Below, one piece after another: positions 26,697 to 35,332 of a DNA stretch of 64,000 nucleotides. The notes beneath the pieces were generated by a model, which did not search any database, had not been told where the DNA came from, and worked only from the letters and a program-made list of their open reading frames with translations. The position numbers and the translations under genes were made by a program. This DNA comes from Pelagimonas sp. (GTDB lineage Bacteria > Pseudomonadota > Alphaproteobacteria > Rhodobacterales > Rhodobacteraceae): NCBI GenBank assembly GCA_025210455.1, contig JAOARQ010000064.1, positions 1 to 64,000 of the forward strand. Reading direction: 5' to 3'. The number at the start of each line of letters is the position of its first letter. Position 1 is the stretch's first letter.

Positions 26697-27160
26697 CAGA
26701 GACCCCTGAAACAGCGCGTCTGGGCAAGATTGGTCTGGATAACTTTGCCCCCTATCTGATGAATCGCATCATGGGGCGCTACAACGCCTCGCTGCGTGAA
26801 GAGATGACAGACCTTGGCCTGACCGTGCCAAAGATGCGCGTGATTGCCATCCTGGCGGTTATGGACGGGCTGCTGATCGGTGAACTGACAGTCTATGCCG
26901 TGGTCGAATATTCGACCCTGTCCAGAACGCTGGATGGGCTGGAAAAAGACGGGCTGGTGCGGCGTTCGCCCGACCCCGATGATCAGCGCGCCACCCGCAT
27001 TCACCTGACCGACGCGGGCCGCGAGACCTTTGAACAGCTTTGGCCTTCCATGGCCAATGCCCATGCGCAGATGTTTCAGGGCATCGAGGATGACGAACAT
27101 CGCGCTTTTGTCGGCACCTTGACCAAGATCCTGAAAAACATCCGAAAACACGATTTCTGA
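26693..27160 (+). CDS. MarR-family transcriptional regulator of the isatin locus
   Basis: The 155-residue MarR protein has a winged helix around residues 60-110: LLIGELTVYAVVEYSTLSRTLDGLEKDGLV is the helix pair, and DPDDQRATRIHLTDAG the classic wing. It is overlapped by the preceding oxidoreductase gene (ATGA). MarR proteins control several known auxin-degradation loci, so it probably represses the divergent promoter at 24234-24340 and responds to an indole compound. Confidence 0.88.
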   Translation: MTETPETARLGKIGLDNFAPYLMNRIMGRYNASLREEMTDLGLTVPKMRVIAILAVMDGLLIGELTVYAVVEYSTLSRTLDGLEKDGLVRRSPDPDDQRATRIHLTDAGRETFEQLWPSMANAHAQMFQGIEDDEHRAFVGTLTKILKNIRKHDF

Positions 27161-27226
27161 TCGGTTCATTCCGTCCCAGTGACGCACCAAGCGGGACACC
27201 CTGCCAGGGAAAGCGAGGCGATAGCT

Positions 27227-29377
27227 ATGGCTGAACGTTCATTCAAAAAAGAGGTGGAACACCTGAGAGCAGGCGAAGGCGAGACCTTTACCGGCGAAGG
27301 CATTCTGGCCCTGACCAAAGCACTGCTGGAAAACGGTGTCGGCTATGTCGGAGGCTATCAGGGGGCGCCCATTTCGCATCTGATGGATGTTCTGGCAGAT
27401 GCCCAGGATCTGCTGGACGAATTGGGCGTGCGCTTTGAAGCCAATGCCTCAGAGGCGGCGGCGGCGGCGATGCTTTCGGCTTCTGTGCATTACCCTATTC
27501 GCGGCGCGGTGACATTCAAAGGATCGGTCGGCGTCAATGTGGCCTCTGATGCGCTGGCGAATCTGTCGTCTTCGGGGGTGAATGGCGGGGCCATTGTGAT
27601 TGTCGGCGAAGACTATGGCGAAGGATCGTCGATCATGCAGGAACGCAGCCATGCTTTTGCGATGAAGTCGCAATTCTGGCTGATGGACCCGCGCCCCAAC
27701 CTGCCCTGCATCGTGAAATCAGTGGGGGACAGTTTTGAACTGTCCGAGGCCTCGAACACCCCGGTCATGCTGATGGTGCGCATTCGCGGTTGCCATGTGA
27801 CTGGCACGTTTGACTGCAAAGACAATGTGCCCCCGCCACTGACGGTGCGCGATGCTTTGTCGAACCCACAGCGCGATTTCAACCGTGTGGTTCTGCCGCC
27901 GATGTCTTTTGCGCATGAGCATGACAAGATCAGCAACCGCTGGCCAGCCGCCGTCAAATTCATTCAGGAACAGGGGTTAAACGAGTTCTTCGGCCCCGAT
28001 CAGGGCGAGATCGGCATTATATGTCAGGGGGGCATGTACAACAGCGTGATCCGCGCACTGCAGCGGCTGGGGCTGGCGGATATTTATGGCAATACTGAGC
28101 TGCCGCTTTATTGCCTGAACGTGACCTATCCGCTGGTGGATGAGGAGTTCATCCAGTTCGCCAAAGGTAAAAAAGGCCTGCTGATCATCGAAGAAGGCCA
28201 GCCCGAGTTTATCGAACAGGGGCTGTCGACCATCCTGCTGCGGTCAGATCTGAGCGTCAAACTGCATGGCAAAGATATTTTCCCAATGGCCGGGGAATAC
28301 ACCGGGCAAGTCATGCTGGATGGGATCACTGAATTCCTGCGCCAATATGCGCCGGGGTTGTTGCCCGGCCAGACACGCGCGCCCAACCAGCCCGCGCCGG
28401 ACATCCCCGATCTGTCGCAGACCGTGCCGATCCGCCCGCCGGGGTTTTGCACCGGTTGCCCGGAACGACCCATTTTTGCCGCGCTGAAGTTGGCGCAACA
28501 AGAGCTGGGCGAACATCAGATCAGCGCCGATATCGGCTGTCACCTGTTTGCCTGCCTGCCGCCCTTTGACATTGGCGGGGCCACCATGGGCTATGGGCTG
28601 GGCCCAGCTTCGAATGCGGCCTTTGATGGCGGCGGGGAAAAGCGACCGATCTCGATACTCGGGGATGGGGGGTTTTGGCACAACGGGTTGTCCAGTTCGA
28701 TTGGCAATATGGTGTTCAACAAATCCGACGGTGTGGCCGTGATCGTCGATAACTATTATTCAGCGGCCACGGGTGGACAGGATGTGATGTCATCGCGGGC
28801 GGATAATCCGACAAAATCCACCCAGAACCCTATTTCCAAAGCCCTGAAAGGTGTGGGGGTCGATTGGGTGCGCCAGATTGATCGCACCTATGATGTGGGC
28901 AAGATGCGCGACACCTTCCGCGAGGCCCTGACCACCGATGCCCAAGGGCCAAAGGTGATCGTCGCCTCATCGGAATGCATGCTGAACCGCCAGCGCCGGG
29001 AAAAGCCCCTGCGCAACAAGATGATCAAAGAGGGTCAGCGCATGGAGGTGCCCCGCTTCGGTGTGGACGAAGATGTCTGCACCGGGGATCACGCCTGTAT
29101 TCGCCTTTCGGGCTGCCCATCTTTGTCGGTGAAGCATCTGGATGATCCGCTGCGCGACGATCCGGTGGCGGCGATTGACCAAAGCTGTGTTGGCTGCGGC
29201 AATTGCGGCGAAGTGGCGGATGCCGCCGTGCTTTGCCCCAGCTTCTACCGCGCCGATGTGGTGCATAATCCGGGCCGTTTCGAAACATGGTGGGGCCGCA
29301 TGAGCACCCGCTGCATCAGCTGGCTGCAGACCCGCCGCGCGGCCCATCGCATTGATTTTAGTGAGGTGGCCAAATGA
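27227..29377 (+). CDS. 2-Oxoacid:ferredoxin oxidoreductase alpha chain (indolepyruvate oxidoreductase family, IorA-like)
   Basis: The 716-residue chain joins an N-terminal pyrimidine-binding domain (GYQGAPISHLMDVLAD), a middle domain, and a TPP-binding domain with GFCTGCPERP near 406 and GDGGFWHNG near 479, ending in DNYYSAATGG. The C-terminal ferredoxin domain is near 615-680: CVGCGNC...CP is a full cluster motif, while the first set (CTGDHACIRLSGC) has unusual spacing. Family members decarboxylate arylpyruvates to acyl-CoA. Placed after isatin hydrolase, isatinate to 2-aminobenzoyl-CoA is a plausible reaction, analogous to phenylglyoxylate oxidoreductase. I start at ATG 27227, after GCGAGGCGATAGCT. 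Confidence 0.87.
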   Translation: MAERSFKKEVEHLRAGEGETFTGEGILALTKALLENGVGYVGGYQGAPISHLMDVLADAQDLLDELGVRFEANASEAAAAAMLSASVHYPIRGAVTFKGSVGVNVASDALANLSSSGVNGGAIVIVGEDYGEGSSIMQERSHAFAMKSQFWLMDPRPNLPCIVKSVGDSFELSEASNTPVMLMVRIRGCHVTGTFDCKDNVPPPLTVRDALSNPQRDFNRVVLPPMSFAHEHDKISNRWPAAVKFIQEQGLNEFFGPDQGEIGIICQGGMYNSVIRALQRLGLADIYGNTELPLYCLNVTYPLVDEEFIQFAKGKKGLLIIEEGQPEFIEQGLSTILLRSDLSVKLHGKDIFPMAGEYTGQVMLDGITEFLRQYAPGLLPGQTRAPNQPAPDIPDLSQTVPIRPPGFCTGCPERPIFAALKLAQQELGEHQISADIGCHLFACLPPFDIGGATMGYGLGPASNAAFDGGGEKRPISILGDGGFWHNGLSSSIGNMVFNKSDGVAVIVDNYYSAATGGQDVMSSRADNPTKSTQNPISKALKGVGVDWVRQIDRTYDVGKMRDTFREALTTDAQGPKVIVASSECMLNRQRREKPLRNKMIKEGQRMEVPRFGVDEDVCTGDHACIRLSGCPSLSVKHLDDPLRDDPVAAIDQSCVGCGNCGEVADAAVLCPSFYRADVVHNPGRFETWWGRMSTRCISWLQTRRAAHRIDFSEVAK

Positions 29378-30888
29378 ACGCTCCGCTTTTGACCCCGCGC
29401 AAACCGGATGAGAAACTGAACACCATTATCAAGCTGGCCATTCTGGCGGTCGGCGGACAGGGTGGCGGCGTGCTGACAAGTTGGATCGAGGCGCTGGCCC
29501 GGTCACAGGGCTATGCGGCGCAGGCCACTTCGGTGGCCGGGGTGGCGCAGCGCACCGGGGCCACGATCTATTACGTAGAAATGGCCCCATTGGGCGACGC
29601 CATGCCGATCTTTTCGCTCGCGCCTTCGGCGGGGGATGTGGATGTAATGATCGCTGCCGAGATGATGGAGGCCGGGCGCGCTATCATGCGCGGCTTTGTC
29701 ACCCCGGATCGCACCACTTTGATTGCGTCGACCCATCGCGCGCTGGCGGTTTCGGAAAAGATGGCGCCGGGTGATGGGATCGCCAATGCCGACGAGGTGC
29801 GCGCCGCCGCCGAAATCGCGGCGGACCAGCTGATCATGTTCAATATGGATAGGCTGGCGATTGAAAACGGATCGGTGATTTCCTCGGCGCTGTATGGCGC
29901 ACTGGCCGGGTCACGCGCCCTGCCCTTTCCCCGCGCTGCCTTTGAAGAGGCGATCCGCGCGTCAGGCAAAGGGGTTGAAGCCAGTTTGCGCGCCTTCGGG
30001 GCCGCTTATGATCGGGCGCAAAATCCGGTCGAAGACGCGCCCGTCCGCACACCGCAAACACAGATCACCGCCACCGGGCCCGATCATCTGTTGCGCCAGT
30101 GGGAAGAGCTGCGCGCTCAGGCAGACACCCTGCCCGCGTCTGCCATGGTGCAGGCCGGGTTGCAAAAGGTGGTCGGCTTTCAGGATATCGCCTATGGGCG
30201 TGAGTATCTGAAACGGCTTACCCCCTTCCAAAATGGCAGCGCTGAGCTGGCCGAGGCTGCGGCCAAATATATCGCGCAGGCCATGGCCTATGATGATGTG
30301 ATCCGCGTGGCAGATCTGAAAACCCGCCCCGCCCGCTTTGCCCGCATTCGCGAAGACATGTTGTCGGGTGAGAATCCCGTACATCTGACCGAATTCATGC
30401 ATCCGCGCGGCGAAGAGATTGTCAGCCTGCTGCCAGCGCGCCTTGGGCGCTGGATCGAAGCACGCCCCGGCCTGATGGGCTGGATTGACCGACGGGTAAA
30501 CAAAGGTCGCCGGGTGCGCAGCCATCGGATCAGCGGCTTTGTGCAGTTGCACGCGCTTGGCTGGCTTCGGAGGATGCGCCGCAGATCACTGCGCCACGCC
30601 GTCGAAACCGCGCATATGGAGGATTGGTTAAGCAGGTGCACAGATGCCTTGACCCGCAATGAATCCGAAGCGGTCGAGCTTTTACGCTGTCGCCGGCTGG
30701 TCAAAGGTTATTCCGATACGCATCAGCGCACATCATCGAAATTCGCAAACGTCATGCAAGCGGCGCGGTTGGTTGAAGGGCGCGAAGATGCAAGCGACTG
30801 GATCGCCCGTCTGCGCGACGCTGCCATGCAAGATGAAGATGGCAGCGCGCTTGCCGGGGCCGAAGCCACAATCCGCAGCTTTATCTGA
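29374..30888 (+). CDS. 2-Oxoacid:ferredoxin oxidoreductase beta chain (IorB-like with C-terminal extension)
   Basis: The 504-residue partner of the alpha chain begins with the gamma-type domain: VGGQGGGVLTSWIEALA near residue 25, then SVAGVAQRTGATIYYVEM. A helical C-terminal region of about 300 residues follows, as in the long IorB family rather than the 190-residue archaeal IorB. It overlaps the alpha gene by four bases, so a stoichiometric complex is expected. It is the last gene of the isatin operon; its stop is six bases from the stop of the convergent amidohydrolase gene. Confidence 0.87.
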   Translation: MNAPLLTPRKPDEKLNTIIKLAILAVGGQGGGVLTSWIEALARSQGYAAQATSVAGVAQRTGATIYYVEMAPLGDAMPIFSLAPSAGDVDVMIAAEMMEAGRAIMRGFVTPDRTTLIASTHRALAVSEKMAPGDGIANADEVRAAAEIAADQLIMFNMDRLAIENGSVISSALYGALAGSRALPFPRAAFEEAIRASGKGVEASLRAFGAAYDRAQNPVEDAPVRTPQTQITATGPDHLLRQWEELRAQADTLPASAMVQAGLQKVVGFQDIAYGREYLKRLTPFQNGSAELAEAAAKYIAQAMAYDDVIRVADLKTRPARFARIREDMLSGENPVHLTEFMHPRGEEIVSLLPARLGRWIEARPGLMGWIDRRVNKGRRVRSHRISGFVQLHALGWLRRMRRRSLRHAVETAHMEDWLSRCTDALTRNESEAVELLRCRRLVKGYSDTHQRTSSKFANVMQAARLVEGREDASDWIARLRDAAMQDEDGSALAGAEATIRSFI

Positions 30889-30893
30889 TCGCA

Positions 30894-31760
30894 TTACAGC
30901 CCGTAGAATGCGGCGGCCGTGTCATGAAACACCTGTTGCCGCATGTGGTCTGGCACACTGTTGTGATGGGCTGCAAAGAGGGTCACATAGTCGGAGTACA
31001 GGCTATCAACCGGAAAGTTTGAGCCAAACATACAACGATCCGGCCCAAACTGCTGCAAGCAGATTTCAATGATCGGCTGAAAATCCGCAACTGTCCAATT
31101 GTGCTGGAACATCCCCAGACCAGAAAGCTTACAGGTCACCTGTGGCAGCTGCGACAGCGCCTGCAGTCTGCGCCCCCAATCAGACAACCCTTCGGGGGAC
31201 CTGTCATGCGGGCTGCCCGCATGGCAAAGCGCCACCTTGGTGTCCGGGGCCTGCGCCAGCACAGCCGCGGTTTTCTCCATCAGTTCCGGGATCAGTTGCA
31301 GATCAAACGACAACCCCCGCGCGCCCGCTTCGCGCAACCCCTGCAAAAAGCGCGGATCATCCAGCAGCCCATTGGTGCCGGTCACCGCATCTTCGCCCGG
31401 GGCACGACCAACGATCTGACGCACACCCCGCACAGTCGACAGCGCCTGAAACGCATCAAGCTGCGCGGCCAGATCAGACGCGGTCAGGTCGCAAAAAACC
31501 ACCTGCGCCATGGGCCAATCCGCTGTGCTTTGCGCAACCTCGTGAACCCAGCGCGCCTCGGCCAGACCATCTTCGGCCCCTACCTGAATATGGACCGACG
31601 CCGTTACGCCCTGCGCCGCCGCACCCGCGCGAAACTCCTCCAGCAGATAATCACGCTGGATAGGGCTTGGGTCACCAAAGAACCGTTCAACCCCGGTGGC
31701 CATCAGCCAGGGATATGTCACTGCCGACAGATCCCAAAGATGGTGATGTGCGTCGATCAT
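30894..31760 (-). CDS. Amidohydrolase family 2 protein, fuconolactonase/PDC-lactonase-like
   Basis: The 288-residue TIM-barrel hydrolase has DAHHHLWD at 3-10, HVQVG-type strand residues (ASVHIQVGAEDG), CHAGSP, and FGSNFPVDS with Asp near the end. This is the amidohydrolase-2 pattern of L-fuconolactonases and related lactonases. It would open a sugar-acid or aromatic-derived lactone. It overlaps the NTF2-like gene upstream by four bases, and the pair is divergent from the ABC importer at 32895, so it probably belongs to that catabolic unit and not to the isatin operon. Confidence 0.82.
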   Translation of the reverse strand: MIDAHHHLWDLSAVTYPWLMATGVERFFGDPSPIQRDYLLEEFRAGAAAQGVTASVHIQVGAEDGLAEARWVHEVAQSTADWPMAQVVFCDLTASDLAAQLDAFQALSTVRGVRQIVGRAPGEDAVTGTNGLLDDPRFLQGLREAGARGLSFDLQLIPELMEKTAAVLAQAPDTKVALCHAGSPHDRSPEGLSDWGRRLQALSQLPQVTCKLSGLGMFQHNWTVADFQPIIEICLQQFGPDRCMFGSNFPVDSLYSDYVTLFAAHHNSVPDHMRQQVFHDTAAAFYGL

Positions 31761-32758
31761 AGCGGCTCTCCGGTTTCAAGTTTTGCCAGAATATCAAGCC
31801 CCTGCGACTTCCAGAAGTGCAGAAGATCAATGAAAATCCAGTTCTCCGCCAGCTTATCCCCAGCCCGGCGATAGATATCGATAACCCGGAATTCACCCAC
31901 TTTCCCTGTGGCGGGCATGCCCATGAAATCAGCGCTCAGGCGGGCGCTGAAGTTGGGCCAACCAAAGAAACCGCCATAGGCCCCTTCGGCCAGACGCGCG
32001 ATATGCGCGGTTTTCGAGCGATCCGTAAAGGCCGCACGAAATGGCCCGGAATGCTGTTTGGCATAGCGTTCAATGGTAAAGCTTGCCCCGATGCCCGTCG
32101 GCCCCCACCATAGCATATCTTCGGCCCAAGTCTGGCGCAGTTCCTCTTCCAGCGGAAGATCCCCTTTCCACTGGCCGATGTCACCGATCATCCGGTTGAT
32201 CAAGTCCAGCGTCTCTTTGCCAGTTTGTTCCGGCTGAGGGGTGAACAACAGACCATCATGTGTCATGGGGCCAGGCTGGACCAGCTGCGCCGCGGTCTGT
32301 TTGGGGAATGGCACGATACCCACCTGCGCCATTAGATGCAGCAGATCAAAATACATCGCGGTTTCAACGATCTGCCCCTCTACAACCCGGTTGAATTCAC
32401 AGTAGCGCAGCATCGCGATTTTATCGCTCGGCGGGATATGGCAGAAAGGCTGATCAAACAGGCCCATCAGGTGCCCCATCGACACGACCCAGACGGAATT
32501 GAAATCATCCATCTGATTGTGCCCGGCAAAAAAGATATCTTCGCGGCGCTGCAGGGATGTCAGGCTGTTGCGCAGTGGTGCCCAAAAGCCCTGCGCCACC
32601 TCCGCCGGACGGGTCATTTCGTTGAACGGATGGAACCCGCGCCATGTGTAATCCGCTGCGCAGTGGCGTTCCATGACCGCGGTCAGTTTGGCGTCTGGCG
32701 CGTCCAGCTCGGCATAAAACGAACGGACAAGATCCTTTGCAGCCTGAATCGATGTCAT
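31757..32758 (-). CDS. Tandem NTF2/SnoaL-like (ester cyclase family) protein
   Basis: The 333-residue protein appears to contain two NTF2-fold halves. Each begins with a helical segment and ends with a GE.RVIDIYR...ENWIFIDLLHF or similar strand-turn motif (EFNRVVEGQIVETAMYFDLLHLM in the first half). WWGPTGIG in the second half recurs as WYGPAGIG in the protein at 39301-40350. Such proteins can be cyclases, dehydratases, isomerases or epoxide hydrolases; the reaction is unknown. It leads a two-gene operon with the amidohydrolase. Confidence 0.72.
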   Translation of the reverse strand: MTSIQAAKDLVRSFYAELDAPDAKLTAVMERHCAADYTWRGFHPFNEMTRPAEVAQGFWAPLRNSLTSLQRREDIFFAGHNQMDDFNSVWVVSMGHLMGLFDQPFCHIPPSDKIAMLRYCEFNRVVEGQIVETAMYFDLLHLMAQVGIVPFPKQTAAQLVQPGPMTHDGLLFTPQPEQTGKETLDLINRMIGDIGQWKGDLPLEEELRQTWAEDMLWWGPTGIGASFTIERYAKQHSGPFRAAFTDRSKTAHIARLAEGAYGGFFGWPNFSARLSADFMGMPATGKVGEFRVIDIYRRAGDKLAENWIFIDLLHFWKSQGLDILAKLETGEPL

Positions 32759-32790
32759 AACTTCTTCCGGTTTTCAGAGGGTTAACTAAT

Positions 32791-32810
32791 TTTTGCATAC
32801 GTTTGCAAAA
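32791..32810. promoter_or_regulatory. LacI-type operator 1
   Basis: TTTTGCATACGTTTGCAAAA is an inverted repeat with 9 of 10 paired positions around a central CG. It lies between the divergent NTF2-like gene and the importer operon and is a probable site for the LacI protein at 41108-42124. Confidence 0.7.
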
Positions 32811-32845
32811 ATAGCTTGCCAAATTAATGCACGCACGTCTAACCT

Positions 32846-32865
32846 TTTTGCAAGCGTATGCAAAG
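32846..32865. promoter_or_regulatory. LacI-type operator 2
   Basis: TTTTGCAAGCGTATGCAAAG repeats the TTTGCA half-sites of operator 1, with 7 of 10 positions symmetric and a central CG. The centres of the two sites are 55 bases apart. Confidence 0.6.
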
Positions 32866-32894
32866 GTACGATTCCGATTAGGAGGGAAATCCGG

Positions 32895-33950
32895 ATGGCC
32901 GAAATCCAACTGCGTAACATCAGCAAGCGTTGGGGCAACTTTGTTGGGGTCGACAACTTCGACCTGACCATTGCGGACAAAGAGTTCCTGGTCCTGCTTG
33001 GTCCATCGGGCTGCGGCAAAACCACCACCATGCGCATGATCGCTGGTCTGGAGGATGCGACCGAAGGCGACATCACCATCGACGGCAAGCGCGTCAACGA
33101 CATGGAACCAAAAGACCGCGATGTGGCGATGGTGTTCCAGAGCTACGCGCTCTATCCGAACATGAACGTCTATGAAAACATTCGCTTTCCTCTGAAAGTG
33201 CGTGGCATCGACCCAAAGACCCATGACGAAAAAGTGCGCCGCGCTTCGGCCATGGTTGAACTGGACGACTTCCTGCATCGCAAGCCTGCGGAACTGTCCG
33301 GTGGTCAGCGCCAGCGTGTGGCTCTGGCCCGCGCGATCGTGCGAGAACCAAATGTTTTCCTGATGGACGAACCGCTGTCGAACCTTGACGCCAAGCTGCG
33401 TGTTTCGACCCGCGCCCAGATCAAAAACCTCAGCCATGAACTGGCCGTAACCACCATCTATGTGACCCACGACCAGATCGAAGCCATGACCTTGGCCGAC
33501 CGTGTTGTGATCATGAAAAAAGGTGTGGTGCAGCAGGTGGGCACACCTGTTGAAATCTACGACACCCCGGCAAACACCTTTGTGGCCAGCTTTATCGGCA
33601 ACCCGGCGATGAACCTCCTGGAGGGTGAGTTGAAAGACGGTGTCTTCCGCGCTGAAAACACCGAAGTTCACGGGTTGAATGCGCCTGATGGCAAGATCAC
33701 GCTGGGCTTTCGCGCGGAGGACGCGAATGTTGTTGAAGGCGGTCAGGGCGGTGAAATCAACGCACCGATCTATACGTTGGAACTGCTGGGCGACAGCACC
33801 ATGGTGTCGGTCCGTCTGGGCGGGCAGCTGGTGTCTGTAAAGGCGGACAAAACCTTCCGCGCTGAAATCGACGATATGGTTTCGCTGCATGTTCACATCG
33901 ATCACTGCCACCTGTTCGACACAGCATCAGGTGAACGCATCGGGGGCTAA
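32895..33950 (+). CDS. Sugar-type ABC transporter ATPase (MalK/UgpC family)
   Basis: The 351-residue ATPase has Walker A GPSGCGKTT, the Q-loop VFQSYALYPNMN, LSGGQRQRVALARAIV, MDEPLSNLD and the H-loop THDQIEA. A C-terminal TOBE/regulatory domain starts after about residue 240. It powers the importer encoded just downstream. I start at ATG 32895, after AGGAGGGAAATCCGG. It is the first gene of a long + strand operon controlled by the two LacI-type operators upstream. Confidence 0.92.
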   Translation: MAEIQLRNISKRWGNFVGVDNFDLTIADKEFLVLLGPSGCGKTTTMRMIAGLEDATEGDITIDGKRVNDMEPKDRDVAMVFQSYALYPNMNVYENIRFPLKVRGIDPKTHDEKVRRASAMVELDDFLHRKPAELSGGQRQRVALARAIVREPNVFLMDEPLSNLDAKLRVSTRAQIKNLSHELAVTTIYVTHDQIEAMTLADRVVIMKKGVVQQVGTPVEIYDTPANTFVASFIGNPAMNLLEGELKDGVFRAENTEVHGLNAPDGKITLGFRAEDANVVEGGQGGEINAPIYTLELLGDSTMVSVRLGGQLVSVKADKTFRAEIDDMVSLHVHIDHCHLFDTASGERIGG

Positions 33951-34038
33951 GGCCCCTGCTGCATGGCTTTCTCGCCTTGGCGGGGCAATCAGGGTGCAGA
34001 CCGAGAAGCGGCACCCATTACTCTAGGGAGAAGATCTC

Positions 34039-35265
34039 ATGTTCTATAAGAAAGTTGCTTTTGCCAGCGCCCTGGCGCTTTGGGCTGGCAGCGCGATGGC
34101 CTGCGAAATCAACGCACGCGTCAACATCGTCGGAAACGAATTCCCGGCGATCCAGACCGTTGGTGCGGGCGCAACCGAATGCACCGGTGCAGAAGTTAAG
34201 AAAAACCTGACTGCGGATCACAAGGACATCCACGTTGCCGGTATGCAGGGCAACCCTGCGGAATACACGTCGGCAGTTGTGGCCAACTCAACCCTGACCA
34301 TCCTGATGAACGACGATCTGGTGCGTCCTCTGGATGATCTGATTGCCAAGCACGGTGCAGGCCTGAGCCCTAGCCAGCTGATCACCGTCGACGGCAAAGT
34401 GATGGCTGTGGCCTTCATGGCAAACGCACAGCACCTGATGTACCGCAAAGACATCCTGGCAGATCTGGGTGTTGAGCCGCCGAAAACCTACGAGGAAATG
34501 CTGGAAGTCGCGAAAATGATCCGCGAAAAGGGTATCATGGAAAACCCGATTGGCGGTGCCTATGCTGCGGGCTGGAACCTGGCGCAGGAATTCAACAACA
34601 TGTTCCTTGGCTATGGCGGGTCGTTCTTCAAAGACGGATCAGCTGAGCCAAACGTCAACTCGGAAGCAGGCGTGAACACCCTGAACATGATGAAGGCCCT
34701 GACCGAGTACATGAACCCGGACTTCCTGACACATGACAGCAACGCAACCAACGCTGAATACCGCGCTGGCAATGTGGCTCTGTTGAACATGTGGGGCAGC
34801 CGCGCGGCCACTCAGACCACCGCAGACGGCGTGACTGACGAAGTGAAAAACGGCCATGCGATTGCAGGCCCGATGACTGTTGGTGGCGGCTCGATCCCGG
34901 CGTCGACCCTGTGGTGGGACGGCTGGACCGTTGCGAAAAACATCAGCGACGAAGAAGCAGAAGCCACCTTTATCGCCATGATGAACGGCATTCGCTCTGA
35001 GCTGATGCAGGATCCCGAAGTGGCGTCCCAAGCGGTGTGGCTGATCGACGGCTACCAGCCGACTGAAGCAGCTGTTGGCGTATTCGACGCAGCAAAAGCT
35101 GGCACCAAGCCCTACCCGATGACCCCCTACATGGGTCTGATGCACAGCGCGCTTGGCAACGAACTGGCTGACTTCCTGCAAGGCAAGGAAAGCGCTGAAC
35201 AGGCGCTGGCCGATGTCGAAGCAGCCTATACCGCTGCTGCCAAGGAAAAGGGCTTCCTGAAGTAA
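34039..35265 (+). CDS. Sugar-type ABC transporter substrate-binding protein
   Basis: The 408-residue extracellular binding protein (SBP_bac_1) has a Sec signal of about 21 residues ending AMA-C. Cys22 directly after the AMA site makes a lipoprotein conceivable, but there is no clear lipobox. Family features include EYTSAVVANSTLTILMNDD, a polar binding cleft and C-terminal helix packing. The ligand is unknown; family and regulator suggest a sugar, polyol or derivative. The ribosome site is AGGGAGAAGATCTC. A strong hairpin follows the gene. Confidence 0.9.
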   Translation: MFYKKVAFASALALWAGSAMACEINARVNIVGNEFPAIQTVGAGATECTGAEVKKNLTADHKDIHVAGMQGNPAEYTSAVVANSTLTILMNDDLVRPLDDLIAKHGAGLSPSQLITVDGKVMAVAFMANAQHLMYRKDILADLGVEPPKTYEEMLEVAKMIREKGIMENPIGGAYAAGWNLAQEFNNMFLGYGGSFFKDGSAEPNVNSEAGVNTLNMMKALTEYMNPDFLTHDSNATNAEYRAGNVALLNMWGSRAATQTTADGVTDEVKNGHAIAGPMTVGGGSIPASTLWWDGWTVAKNISDEEAEATFIAMMNGIRSELMQDPEVASQAVWLIDGYQPTEAAVGVFDAAKAGTKPYPMTPYMGLMHSALGNELADFLQGKESAEQALADVEAAYTAAAKEKGFLK

Positions 35266-35277
35266 GCCCCTCCTCCC

Positions 35278-35304
35278 GTCGGAGAGAGCGCGCCTCTCTC
35301 CGAC
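35278..35304 (+). other. Strong hairpin between binding-protein and permease genes
   Basis: A perfect 10-bp stem (GTCGGAGAGA/TCTCTCCGAC) with a 7-base loop lies 12 bases after the binding-protein stop. There is no T tract, so partial termination or mRNA protection is more likely than full termination. Confidence 0.7.
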
Positions 35305-35332
35305 ACCCTCTTTCCCCAGCCCGGATCCCGAG

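Noticed and set aside
32505-33911. Minus-strand open frame of 468 residues across the divergent NTF2/importer region
   Set aside because: It runs through the promoter and operators and the antisense of the ATPase gene. The protein has no recognisable domain, and both real genes have strong starts and motifs.
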